Of a stretch of DNA of 64,000 nucleotides, positions 1-10,717 are shown piece after piece (positions within the stretch are counted from its first letter, which is position 1; each line of letters opens with the position of its first letter). Position numbers and translations under genes: made by a program. This DNA comes from Karstenula rhodostoma CBS 690.94. Taxonomy: Eukaryota > Ascomycota > Dothideomycetes > Pleosporales > Didymosphaeriaceae. Location of the stretch: assembly GCA_010093485.1 (NCBI GenBank), contig MU001503.1, positions 1,803,177 through 1,867,176 of the forward strand. The letters are read 5' to 3'. Under the pieces are notes generated by a model. The model saw only the letters and a program-made list of their open reading frames with translations. It had not been told where the DNA came from and made no database searches.

Positions 1-144
1 CTATTTTAGTATTTTAAGTTTAGTTTTAATTTATATAGTTTCTTCTATCTATTTAATTCTAAGAGTATTTACCTTATTTAGCTATATTCTAGCCTTATAT
101 TAATATTCTTTACTTTTCTAAAAGAGTTTTTTTATAATATAAAA

Positions 145-642
145 TTACTATTATAACTATTTAGTAATAAAGGAATATTTAGAAATACTATATAAATCTA
201 TTAAATAGCTCTAAAAGATAATATTATTTATAAAAAAAAAAAAAAAAAGTATCTATAGTATTAAAATTAATTAACTAAGTATTAACCTATTTATAAATAT
301 TATATAATACTATAATACTATAATACTATAATACTATATAATATTATATAATATTATATAATACTATAATACTAATAGAATAATATATTTTTTATTTACT
401 AATACCTAATATAGAATTATAGAGAAGTTATAAAATATTAATAATATTATAATTAAAAATAAATTTAAAAAAGAAATTATCTATTAGTAGTAAATAACTT
501 ATAGTATTATATATAAAAACTAGTTTTTATAAAAAGAAATATTTTTTTTTTATAAATAATACTATTTTTTAGAGTTATTTAATAGATTTATATAGTATTT
601 CTAGATATTTCCTTATTACTAGATAGTTATAGTAGTAGCTTT
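145..642. mobile_element. Short element with ~100-bp terminal inverted repeats (RIP-mutated)
   Basis: Positions 145-240 and the reverse complement of 541-642 read as the same ~100-bp sequence, with differences explained by C/T and G/A changes. The core runs from TACTATTATAACTATCTAG to the A-rich tract after TAGTACTATTTATAA. About 300 bp separate the arms, giving a roughly 500-bp foldback or MITE-like element. The same terminal sequence recurs at about 798-893 (+), 1,000-1,085 (+), 4,855-4,975 (-), 5,110-5,235 (-) and 30,890-30,926 (+, cut by a gap). The family is therefore dispersed in both AT blocks. No transposase can be read. Exact termini and target duplication are not resolved. Confidence 0.6.
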
Positions 643-1254
643 ATTTAAAAAAAAAAACCTATATTATATTTTATTTTATTAAAATAGTTAATAATAGTAA
701 ATAACTAATTTTTAATAATAAATATAACTTAGTATATACTAGTAATAAGTATATTAGTAATTTATATATATTTAACTAATTTATATTTTAATATAAAGCT
801 ATTATTATAACTATTTAATAATAAGAAAATATTTAGAAATACTATATAGATTTATTAAATAGCTTTAAAAGATAGTACTATTTATAAAAAAAAGTATTTA
901 TAATATTAAATTTAATTAATTAAGTATTAATCTATATAAATATTATATAATATTATAATATATAATACTATTTTCTTTTTCTTTTTTTTTTAATATAAAG
1001 CTACTATTATAACTATCTAGTAATAAAAAAGTATCTAGAGGTACTATATAGATCTATTAAAAGACTCTAAAGAATAATACTATTTATAATAAAAAAGATT
1101 TATACCTTTTTATCCCCTTTACTTTATTAATTTACCCGCCCTTATAGTAATTATATATAATATATAATAAAAGAGAAGAATACCTATAATACTAAACTTA
1201 ATTAACTAAGTATTAACCTACCTATATATATTATATAATATAGTAATACTATAA

Positions 1255-2340
1255 TATTATAATACTATATAATACTAGTAGAGTAGTATACTCCTTATTT
1301 ACTAATATCTAATATATAATTATAAAGAAGTTATAAAATATTAAAAATATTATAAAATATTAAGAATATTATATATTAATAATATTATAATTTAAAAAAG
1401 AATAAAAAAAAAAGATTATCTACTAGTAGTAAATAATTTATAATATTATATATAAAAACTAGCTTTTATAGAAAGAAACTTATACTAGAATACTCTACTC
1501 TATTAAAATAACTAATAATAATAAGTAACTAATTATTAGTAATAAATATAATTTTATATATACTAGTAATACTAATTCTATATATAATATAAATTAGTTA
1601 GTTTTATACTAGTTTTATTTTAAATAGCTTAATACTATACTTTTTTTAATTAGTCTATATATAGATACTAAGTAAGTCTTAATTATTTTTTTAGTTCTCC
1701 TTTATTTATATATTAGTAAAGTATAATATATCTTTTTATCCCCTTTACTTTATTAAGTTATTCTACTTTATAGTAAATCTCTATAATATAGTATAAATCT
1801 AAATAATATAGATTTCTATAAAGTTAAATATATTCTCTAGTAAGTTAATCTCTATTAGTATAATAATTAATCTAGTATATAAATACTATAAGTTATAGTT
1901 ATAAACTATATAATTATAGAGTTTATTAGTAAATATTTTATATATATATATATATATCTATAGTATTACTAATATAATATTATTAATTTAGGGCTTACTA
2001 GAATTATCTCTATAATAGTTAACTAGAAATAGGAACTTTACTACTAAGTAGTAAGAGATAATTATAATAGTTTTTAAGAACTAAAAGAAGCTAGACTTTA
2101 TAGTAAAAATAATTATAATTAAGTTAGAATAATCTATATAATTAATAAATATAGAGTAGATAGTAGTAGCTTTATAGAATATATAAAAAAGTAATAAGTA
2201 ATATTAATAGTAATAATAAATAAATAATATTAATAGTAATAATAAATAGATAGTATTAATAGTAATAGTAATAGTAATAATAATAGTAATAGTAATAATA
2301 ATAGAATAATATACTAAATTATAAGTTATAAGTTATAAAT
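1255..2340 (+). repeat. Dispersed repeat, copy A
   Basis: First of three related copies. It starts near ACTAGTAGAGTAGTATACTC and shares long stretches with 2,540-3,300 in the same orientation and with the reverse complement of 3,470-4,320. It is interrupted between about 1,590 and 1,800 by a retrotransposon 3' end that copy B lacks. The right end runs into (TAATAG)n microsatellite. No coding capacity is readable through the RIP mutations. Confidence 0.6.
1600..1800 (+). mobile_element. 3' end of a non-LTR retrotransposon, RIP-mutated
   Basis: This 200-bp stretch contains the series CCTTTATT..TATATTAGTAAAGTATAATATATCTTTTTATCCCC..TTTATTAAGTTA..TATAGTAAATCTCTATAATA. It corresponds base for base, allowing C-to-T and G-to-A, to the un-mutated fragment at 29,461-29,571 read on the minus strand. 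It interrupts repeat copy A, so it inserted after that repeat. A shorter copy of the same end lies at about 1,095-1,165. Confidence 0.6.
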
Positions 2341-2539
2341 AAAAGTTAAGAATATTAGTAAATATAAATAAAAAAAATTAGTATTAAATAATAGTTAGTA
2401 TTATACTAATAATTAAAAAAAGTATAAAAATATATAAAATAAGTATTAAAAAAGAATAAAAAGCTCTTTTTAATTATAAGTATATTATATAGTCTTATAG
2501 ACCTAGATTAGAATCTAGACTAGTAATACTATACTATAA

Positions 2540-3330
2540 TACTATAATATTATAATATTATATAATACTAGTAGAATAATATACTTTATATTTACTAATA
2601 TCTAATATATAATTATAAAAAAGTTATAAAATATTAATAATATTATAATTTAAAAAAATAAATAAAAAAAAAGTTATCTACTAATAATAAATAATTTATA
2701 ATATTATATATAAAGGCTAGCTCTTATAGAAAAAAACTAATACTAGAATATTTTATTCTATTAAAATAGCTAATAAGTAATTAATTATTAGTAATAAATA
2801 TAACTTTATATATATCTATAATAGTACTAATTCTATTTACTACTTAAAACTAAATCTATTAAATTATTTTTATAAAGTTAAATATAGTTTTTAGTAAATT
2901 AATCCTTATTAGTATAATTAACTTAATATATAAATACTATAAATTATAACTATAAATTATATAATTATAAAGTTTATTAATAAATTTCTTATATATATAT
3001 ATATATAATATTACGAATCTAAAATAGAATTATTTTTATAATAATTAATTAAAAATATAGACTTTACTAGTAAGTAATAAAAGCTAATTATAATAATTTT
3101 TAAAAATTAAAAGGAATTAGACTTTATAGTAAAAATAATTATAATTAAAATAAAATAACTTATATAGTTAATAAATATAGAGGTAGTAGTAAATACTTTA
3201 TAGTAAATAAAATAAAAAGTAATAAATAATATTAATAATAATAATAGATAGATAATAATAAATAAATAATATTAATAATAATAATAATAATAGTCTAGAT
3301 TCTAATTTAGGTCTATAGAACTATATAGTA
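2540..3330 (+). repeat. Dispersed repeat, copy B
   Basis: Same order of blocks as copy A without the retrotransposon insertion. Shared blocks include the segment ending in ATTATAAAGTTTATTAATAA near 2,975 and the segment from about 3,020 to 3,200. Differences from copy A are mostly transitions of the RIP type. Confidence 0.6.
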
Positions 3331-3469
3331 TATTTATAATAAAAAAGAAACCTTTTTATTCTTTTTTAATATTTATTTTATATATTTTTATTCTTTTTTA
3401 ATATTTATTTTATATATTTTTATTCTTTTTTAATATTTATTTTATATATTTTTATACTGTTTTAATTAT

Positions 3470-4320
3470 TAGTATAATACTAACTATTATTTAAATACTA
3501 ACTCTCCTACTTATTTATACTTACTAATATTTTTAACTTTTATCTATAGTTTATAATTTACTTTATTACTATTACTATTATTATTAATATTACCTATTTA
3601 TTATTATTTATTTATTATTATCTACTACTTTTTATTTTATTTATTACTATAGGGTAGCTATTATATACTCTATATTTATTAACTATATAGATTACTCTAA
3701 CTTAATTATAATTATTTTTACTATAAAGTTTAATTTCTTTTAGTTTTTAAAAACTATTATAATTATTTCTTACTACTTATATATAAAGTTTTTATTTTTA
3801 GCTAACTACTATAGAGATAATTTTACCTTAAGTTAATAATATTATATTAGTAATACTATATATATATAAACTTATTAATAGACTTTATAATTATATAATT
3901 TATAGCTATAACTTATAATATTTATATACTAGATTAATTATACTAATAAAGATTAATTTACTAGAGAATATATTTAATTTTATAAAGATCTATATTATTT
4001 AGATTTATTACTAATAATTAATTACTTATTATTATTAACTATTTTAATAGAATAGAATATTTTAGTATAAATTTTTTTCTATAAGAGCTAGCCTTTATAT
4101 ATAGTATTATAAATTATTTACTACTAGTAAATAACCTCTTTTTTTTTTTTTTTAAATTATAATATTATTAATATATAATATCCTTAATATTTTATAATAT
4201 TCTTAATATTCTATAATATTTTTAATATTTTATAACTTCTTTATAATTATATATTAGATATTAGTAAATAAGAAATATATTACTCTACTAGTATTATATA
4301 GTATTATAATATTATAATAT
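3470..4320 (-). repeat. Dispersed repeat, copy C (inverted)
   Basis: Reverse complement of copies A and B. For example, the segment with TTTAATTTCTTTTAGTTTTT near 3,730 mirrors the block near 2,090 and 3,110. With copy B it forms a large imperfect inverted repeat around 3,300-3,480. The outer end passes into an (ATTATAGT)n microsatellite at about 4,300-4,480. Confidence 0.55.
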
Positions 4321-5649
4321 TATATTATTATAGTATTATAGTATTATAATATTATAGTATTATATTATTATAATATTATAGTATTATAATATTATAGTAT
4401 TATAGTATTATAGTATTATAGTATTATAGTATTATAGTATTATAATATTATAATATTATAGTATTATAGTTATTAGATTATAGACTACTTAGAATAGTAT
4501 ATAATCTAATAGTAGTTAATAACTACTATCTATTATAATTAATAGTAAAGGGCTACTAATAGTAGCTATTACCTACTATTTACTATAATTAATAGTAAAA
4601 AACTACTATATACTATTACTAGTAGTATAAAAGATAACTAGAATACTAAAAAAAACTTAGTATATAGAATACTAACTTAGAGTCTTTAGTCTAGCTAAAT
4701 AAAAAAAAAATTAATTATTTTTTAAACCTAATTTTATCTATAGTTTACTATAACCTATTATTATTTATAGTAAATCTAATAATAGTATTACTATATTATA
4801 TAATATATATAGATAGATTAATATTTAATTAATTAAGTCTAGTACTATAGATATTCTTTTTTTTTATTATAAATAATATTATCTTTTATAGCTATTTAAT
4901 AGAATTATATAATATCTTTAGATATTTCTTTATTACTAAATAGTTATAATAATAGCTTTATATTAAAATAAAATAGTAATAATAATAATTTATATATTAG
5001 ATATTAGTAAATAAGGAGTATACTATTCTATTAGTATTATATATTATAATATTATATAATATTTATATAGGTTAATACTTAGTTAATTAAATTTAGTATT
5101 ATAGATACCTTTTTCTTTTCTTTTTTATTATAAATAGTACTATCTCTTAGAACTATTTAATAGATTTATATAATATTTCTAGATATTTCCTTATTACTAG
5201 ATAGTTATAATAGTAACTTTATATTAAAATAATAATAATAATAATAATAGTAATAGTAATAATAATAAAATAAAATACTAAGTACTAAATTATAAGTTAT
5301 AAATAAAAGTTAAAAATATTAGTAAATATAAATAAAATTTTTTTTATTTAAATAACTATTAGGTAGTATTATACTAATAACTAAAAAGGTATAAAAATAT
5401 AGAAAAAAAATATAAAAAAAATAAAAAATTTTCTTTTATTATAAATATATTATATAGTTTTATAAATCTAAATTAGAATATAAACTATTAAATACTCTAC
5501 TTATATAAAATAATTTTATACTACTAATAAAAAAAATACTAAAAAAGATAATAAAAAAAATAAAAAAAAATAAAATAAAAAAGATAATAAAGAAAATAAT
5601 AAAATAATAATAATTAAAATATTATATATTACTAATATACTAAAAGTAA

Positions 5650-5830
5650 GAATTTATTTTTTATATATAGTAAAATTTTTTTTAGTTAATCTATATATAG
5701 ATAGTAGGTATATATTAGCTATTTTTTTTATTTCCCTTTATTTATATATTAGTAAAATATAATATACCTTTTTATTCCCTCTATTTTATTAAGTTACCCT
5801 ACGTTATAGTAATTATATATAATATATATC
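5650..5830 (+). mobile_element. 3' end of the same non-LTR retrotransposon, RIP-mutated
   Basis: Carries the same ordered blocks as 1,600-1,800, including TTAGCTATTTTTTTTATTTC, the segment TATATTAGTAAAATATAATA, CCTTTTTATTCCCTCTATTT and TTAAGTTACCCTACGTTATA. It lies at the inner edge of the AT block, immediately before the GC-equilibrated island. Confidence 0.55.
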
Positions 5831-5880
5831 TAGTATTAGTATATATAACTAAATAAGTCTTTAGATTTAAAGTTTCTAAT

Positions 5881-6800
5881 TCTTTAACCCTTTACTTATT
5901 TTCTTTCCAAATACCTGGCCAAGTTAAAACTTTAACCACAAACCAAATATATACTACTGTTTCCTAAATTCTTAATTACTCTAAGTTTAGGGTCCGTAAT
6001 AACCACCTTAGCGATACTGAAATAGCGGGCCTGTACCAGATACCACGTATCTGGCCACAAGCGCCAGTTTTTCATGCGTACGCAACTTCGCACGACGGAT
6101 ATAGTTAAGGTAAGCTCTCTCCCTTATATAGTCTACTATATTATTTGGGAGACTAGCGTGTTAATATCTATAAAGCCTATTAGTGGTTTTCTATATATAA
6201 AATACCTCCTTATAAGCGGGATAGGCTACTCTCGTAAATAATATAGTTAACTATATACCCTTCTAGTATATTCGAATATATAGCGTGTACTGTTTACAGT
6301 CTTTTATAAGGAAAAGAAAATCCTTACTACACTATATACCCAAATATACCAGGAGAGATAAAATAATAACTTACGCTAACGTATCCTTAGTTAGATACGA
6401 TGGCACCAAGTACCTCTGCCACCGATTAACGTTCGCTAAGTACTATGGCGCCCTCTAACCAGGCTTAGATGTTTCCCACGTTCTTGTCTTGGGCACAGCC
6501 ACTACATTGTTTGTTACACTATTCTCAAATTTTGTGTTGTGTTATTAACCCTGTCACTATTATAGTAATATCAACCCACGACACATGGTCCAAGAGGGGA
6601 ACCGGGTTAACCAATCACGGGCTCTGTGTGCAATGTACTTTGAGGCAGAGCGGGAGTGGTGGGAGGTTGGGCTTACAGGACATCATAGTTGGGCAGATAG
6701 TGACTTTGAGGCTTATATTACAGCGCGTAATACGCCTTGCATGGTTATTCATAGTCACCGGCGCTGCGAGTTCAACCTCGCGTATTGGCGTATTACTCAA
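5881..6800. other. Transition from AT block to gene island, no supportable gene
   Basis: Base composition rises from nearly pure AT to mixed, and CpA/TpG reappear from about 5,900. Short open frames exist (for example 6,469-6,813 and 6,585-6,806 on the plus strand), but none has a recognisable domain, start context or splice structure. The right part may hold the distal, unreadable continuation of the NLR relic on the minus strand. Confidence 0.6.
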
Positions 6801-6809
6801 AGCTAAGCA

Positions 6810-7330
6810 GTAACGGATGATTACAATGTACGGTGTGTTGGGACTTTGTAGTTACAATAGAAATATGCGAGTGCGTAAACATTATTGGATGCATTCATGC
6901 AAGACTGTACAATCAAACTTGCCAATACCGATTTGCCGGCACCCGGAATTCGCCATAACCACAGACGAGATCCTCTCTCAGACTTCCATGTCTAGAATTG
7001 TCGATTATTCGGTCCACCAAACACCAGTTGTGGGGTGAGGTAACCTCGCATTGGTCTGGAAATATGTTTGAAAGTGCACCCTGTTCAAAAGGTAATTGAG
7101 CATAGTGATCCTCTTCTGGTCGTCCACGGTAATTCTGGTATGCGTGACGAGATCCTGCACATTTTTTACCCGCTGCGATACGTCTTCTTGCAAAGTTAGT
7201 CCTTTTAATGAGCCGTCCGTGTATTCACTGAGAGTGCTAACTGAATCATATTGCGGTGGAGTCTGATCTCATTGCAGATCTCGTTCGTCTCTGAGATTTC
7301 GACAGGCCTCTAGAATTTATGCCAGGTTTT
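6810..7330 (-). pseudogene. NACHT-type NLR (STAND NTPase) gene fragment, degraded
   Basis: On the minus strand the segment around 6,975-6,845 reads LWLWRIPGAGKSVLASLIVQ and continues into an AYFYCNYK-like stretch. This is the P-loop and following strand of fungal NACHT NTPases found in NLR-like incompatibility and immunity proteins. Upstream (7,320-7,005) a second frame reads through a Q-rich N-terminal linker into TLQEDVSQRVKNVQDL and ends RLPHPTTGVWWTE, the usual segment just before a fungal NACHT P-loop. At least one TGA (probably from TGG), one frameshift between the two segments and further stops after the P-loop break it. No intact N-terminal effector domain or repeat domain is visible. 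It is a broken remnant at the edge of the AT block, and the family call rests mainly on the P-loop context. Confidence 0.7.
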
Positions 7331-7986
7331 GCGAACGGAATCAAATGTGATACTTCGCGCGCTTTTGCAAGCCACGGCAAAACACAGTAAATGAACTCGG
7401 TGGGGTGCCAAAACACAAAGAGATAGCCAGCGCATAAGCAGTGAGAACCGCGTCGTAAGACGCGCAGTCATCTTTTCGGGACAATGACGCAGATCGGGTC
7501 GAACCGAGTCGCGCCGGCTCGCGCGTGACGTGACGCGAACATAGCAAACGTGCATATACATACATACATGCACTCGAGCCTGATATTACCTCTCGTATAT
7601 CTATGTAGAGATGTTTTATCTCTCCTATCTGGATTTTTCGCATCGTTCACTTGCCCGAGAAGCTGTGTGTGCCGAAGTTTGTGAGGAAAGCAAAGGGGTT
7701 GCCGAGGTCCAGACGAAACCCGGCTCCGACAAGGCTGTGCAGCTGAAACGCTTACCCTATCTTCGAAAACGGGCGAGCGACTGCAGATTCCGAGGCAAGG
7801 CAAGGCAGGCACATATTGTTTAGGATTCCAAATCGCGGGTTCGTACCGGGTAAACGCAACCACACGCAGACGGGAGAAACGCCCACGAACGACCACTTCG
7901 TCAACGTGCCGCCAGTCCCTTTCGGGCACCGCCCTACGTAGCACGCAAACGACTGCTTTCCTACATAACACATCCAGTGCTGGTAG
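7331..7986. promoter_or_regulatory. Intergenic region upstream of the F-box-like gene
   Basis: About 650 bp of mixed composition with a short TACA microsatellite at about 7,552-7,570. Open frames on both strands here are short and carry no recognisable domain. It presumably holds the promoter of the gene starting at 7,987. I see no clear TATA element. Confidence 0.4.
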
Positions 7987-9015
7987 ATGGAGAGTAGGAG
8001 GATGTCGCATCTTCTGTCGCTCCCCCGCGAACTCCGCGATCTAATCTACCACACGCTCCTCCTCTCTACGCGCCCCCTTCCCTCGCCCCCAGTCGAGAAA
8101 TTCATGGCCCACGACCCCAGCCCGCACCCGCGCTTCAAGAAAGTTTACGAGCCGGCGAGCGCGCTGCGTGGGGAGTTCGGGTGTGCGTACGCGCTGGAGG
8201 CCATCCCGGCTACCTGCGCGAGCTTTCTGGCTTGCAATAGACAGATCAAGGAGGAGATGGGGGAGGCAAGGGAACGGCTGGAGAGGAAGGGATTGCTGGA
8301 TGTGCGGCTGGATTGCATCGCCGAGGACGAGAGTTTTCACTACTTTACGTGGCTGGGGATTCCGCTGGTCGAGACGGCGTGGAGTCCGGCGCCGAGCGCG
8401 GGACTGCTGCTGCTGCGGCGCTGGCTGAGCGTGCATCTCGGACGCCTACTTCCCACGAGAGCTGTGCCTGCGATGCTAGCGTCTACAACGCGCATCCCGC
8501 GCCTCTGGATCGACGTGCGCATCGTGGGCTCCCGCATGAACAAGTGGCGTCGCAACAGCAGCCCCGCCGACCGCACCGCGTGGGCCATCTGCGCGGCGCT
8601 CAAGCGCATGTTCGAGCGCGGCCTGCATCTCGCGGCGGAGCGCGAACAACCTCCCTCGCGCGTCCTCGGCGTCGACGAACTCGTGCTCAACGTCGTGCCT
8701 CCACCTCCAACACGGGCATCATGCTCGCCAACTAACGTCGCGCCGGCGAAGCTGCTCGACGAAGATTTTCCACTTGATGGCGTAGGCGAGGGGACTGTGC
8801 ATCCGCGGACGGTGGCGAGGGAGCTGGATGGGGTGTGGGGGAAGATCTGGGCGGGGGATGAGTTCAAGGGAATATTGTATGGGGGGTTGTTGGAGAAGAT
8901 TGGGTGGGTGAGGGTGTGTATGGACGGGCAGACGTTCCGGGTGAGGGAGTTGAGGGGCGTGTTGGAGAGGGGTCAGAGGGAAAGGAGGAGGATCGCGGAG
9001 AGGATCGGGTGGTGA
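7987..9015 (+). CDS. F-box-like fungal protein of unknown function, 342 aa
   Basis: Single-exon gene. Near the N-terminus LLSLPRELRDLIYHTLLLST (about residues 9-28) has the LP-x-E-L-R-x-x-I-Y pattern of fungal F-box and F-box-like proteins, where it would bind a Skp1-type adaptor in an SCF ubiquitin ligase. The middle (about residues 115-200) holds a WLGIPLVETAW segment and a STTRIPRLWIDVRIVGSRMN segment ending in an SSPADRTAWAICAALKRMF helix, an arrangement I associate with uncharacterised fungal F-box-like proteins. The C-terminus is basic and arginine-rich. The first ATG (7,987) is used. A second in-frame Met five codons later, just before the motif, is an equally good start. Codon composition is GC-rich, unlike the flanking relics. 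No substrate can be inferred. Confidence 0.75.
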   Translation: MESRRMSHLLSLPRELRDLIYHTLLLSTRPLPSPPVEKFMAHDPSPHPRFKKVYEPASALRGEFGCAYALEAIPATCASFLACNRQIKEEMGEARERLERKGLLDVRLDCIAEDESFHYFTWLGIPLVETAWSPAPSAGLLLLRRWLSVHLGRLLPTRAVPAMLASTTRIPRLWIDVRIVGSRMNKWRRNSSPADRTAWAICAALKRMFERGLHLAAEREQPPSRVLGVDELVLNVVPPPPTRASCSPTNVAPAKLLDEDFPLDGVGEGTVHPRTVARELDGVWGKIWAGDEFKGILYGGLLEKIGWVRVCMDGQTFRVRELRGVLERGQRERRRIAERIGW

Positions 9016-10717
9016 GGAAGTGTTGGTGATGGAGGAGAGGGCGGAGAGCATGGCTGGATGGCGTAGTGTGTGGGCGGGGGCGCATTGGTATGAACTCTGG
9101 GTGCATTGTCTGAAACTGCAGTTGGCGTGGGTGACGGCCATATGTCGCACTGTTCTCCAATATCTAGTCATGCAAACAGCCTGGGAAACCAGGGGTAAAC
9201 GTTGAAGAGATCCTAAGGGGAAGTCTGGATGTCGCATCAGCATTGGACAACTAGAGATTTTAAACTTGTGATTGAAAAAAACCAGGGACTTGCTTGGTGG
9301 GGTGGTCGCATCTAGCCCTGGCCATGGCATCTGTCTGGCAACGGTTGGGACGGTTTTGTGGGGGGACGGCGCCATGCACATAAAAAGCCATCATGCCACA
9401 TAAAATCCCCATAGACCTAGCAGCGTGTTCTCGCTTTGGCTAATGACGGCGTGCGTGCGACTATCTTTGTCGTGCGTCTATCTGTGGATGATGGTATCCC
9501 GCACAGCCCTGTATCTTCACCGTCCCATGCAGTGAGCAACCAGAATGCAGGTGTTCTCTCGTCAGACAGACAGCCCATGAACCGAAAGGGAAAAAGGGCT
9601 TGTCCGGAGCTCAAGGACTTGGCTAGCGAACGTGGCAGTTGGCACTTTGGTCCCCGAATCGGTCGGTGGCCTGCGGTAGTCGCGCCATTGCGTTTTAGAG
9701 AGTCGTGGGATGCGAGCACGTCTAGAAGGCCGTGTGCAATTAATTGATCGATGGGCGGTGAGACGGATCGCCACAGGCATGAACAGGGCGCTCGATCTGA
9801 TGGTGTTGCTGTCAGAGGAAGTGTCCGATCAAAGACCCACCGGCGGATGGCTTGGCCCTGGTGATGAAGGGCGACGCCGGGCGCCATTCGCTACGGCATC
9901 CCATGCGGCCCTCAGGGGTAACGTCGCTGCCGCGGCGGGCCGATGCGCACAAGTCAGTCTATGACTCCTGGAAACTCGGTTCTTCTGTCCAGCGTTGTCT
10001 AGACCGCGAGATGGGCTTGCGGATCCTCTGCCGCATTCTTGTGCGGCCCCTCAACGTGGCCACCACGAAGCAGCAGAGTCTTTACGGTGGCATGGCTCCA
10101 GGCTTTGTACCATGTACAAATTGTAACCCAACGGGGCAATGGGCAATGGGCAATGGGCAATGGGCAATGGGCACTGGGCACTGCACTGCTCTTTCGGGGC
10201 TAAAAAAAGCGCCTCCCGCAGCGAGGCTGACAGCACAGCATGCCGACGCCAATAGCGCAGCGCCCGCGCCCATGTCGCAAGCCTCATGCCGTCTTGTTTG
10301 ATGAAACATGTCTCCGCGTCACAGCCCCTTGCCTGCTACGGCCGCCTGCTTGCTCGCCATTGGGCCGCCTGCTCGCCGCGCTCCAGGGGCCGACGCGGCG
10401 ACGCAAGGGCCGCTTGGGCACATTGTGCATTGTGCACTTTGACACCACGGGGTCCCGGGGTCGCACCAGCAAATACGCGCAGCCCGGGGCCTATCTTTTT
10501 CCCTGGGACACAATCCTCGCCTTCGTATATTTGTCTGCAATCCCCGTTCTTCTTCGTCAATCGCTCTTTTGCTGCCTCATCCGGTCCCCTCCTTCCAATC
10601 CACTTTTCTGCTCCGCATCCACGAGCGAGCACATCCATACGCGTTCCCATTTTTACTTTGGCACAACGCCGCGACTGCTGGACAGTTCCCCACAGCTACA
10701 GCATCATAATCACCACC
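9016..10717. promoter_or_regulatory. 1.7-kb intergenic region upstream of the bestrophin-like gene
   Basis: I see no gene that can be supported. The open frames on both strands lack domains. It holds a heptanucleotide tandem repeat at 10,134-10,182 and, nearer the gene, pyrimidine-rich stretches (about 10,540-10,640) typical of fungal core promoters. The ATG at 10,718 follows CACC, a good fungal initiation context. Confidence 0.5.
10134..10182 (+). repeat. Heptanucleotide tandem repeat GGGCAAT
   Basis: Five perfect GGGCAAT units are followed by two GGGCACT units, 49 bp in all and in perfect register. It lies about 540 bp upstream of the bestrophin-like start codon. A promoter role is possible but not shown. 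Confidence 0.9.

Larger units (their letters stand above)
1..5880. repeat. RIP-mutated AT-rich repeat block, left side
   Basis: Almost pure A/T with residual C only before T or C and residual G only after A or G. CpA and TpG are practically absent, which is the product of repeat-induced point mutation (C-to-T in CpA, both strands). All frames are closed by TAA/TAG, so there are no live genes. Within it I can separate a terminal-inverted-repeat element, three copies of one longer repeat (two direct, one inverted), several ends of a non-LTR retrotransposon and simple AT/TAG microsatellites, all listed separately. Composition changes to normal at about 5,880-6,000. Confidence 0.9.

Noticed and set aside
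6469..6813. Plus-strand open frame of 114 codons, and a 73-codon one overlapping it
   Set aside because: No domain or splice signals, at the AT boundary, and opposite the continuation of the NLR relic.
7820..7860. GGGTTCGTACC segment resembling a tRNA T-arm
   Set aside because: No acceptor stem, D-arm or anticodon arm can be drawn around it.
7468..8010. Minus-strand open frame of 180 codons
   Set aside because: Overlaps the start of the F-box-like gene and its promoter; composition is low-complexity and arginine-rich, as expected for a shadow frame.
8719..9381. Minus-strand open frame of 220 codons opposite the F-box-like gene
   Set aside because: Proline/histidine-rich antisense shadow of a GC-rich gene without recognisable domain.
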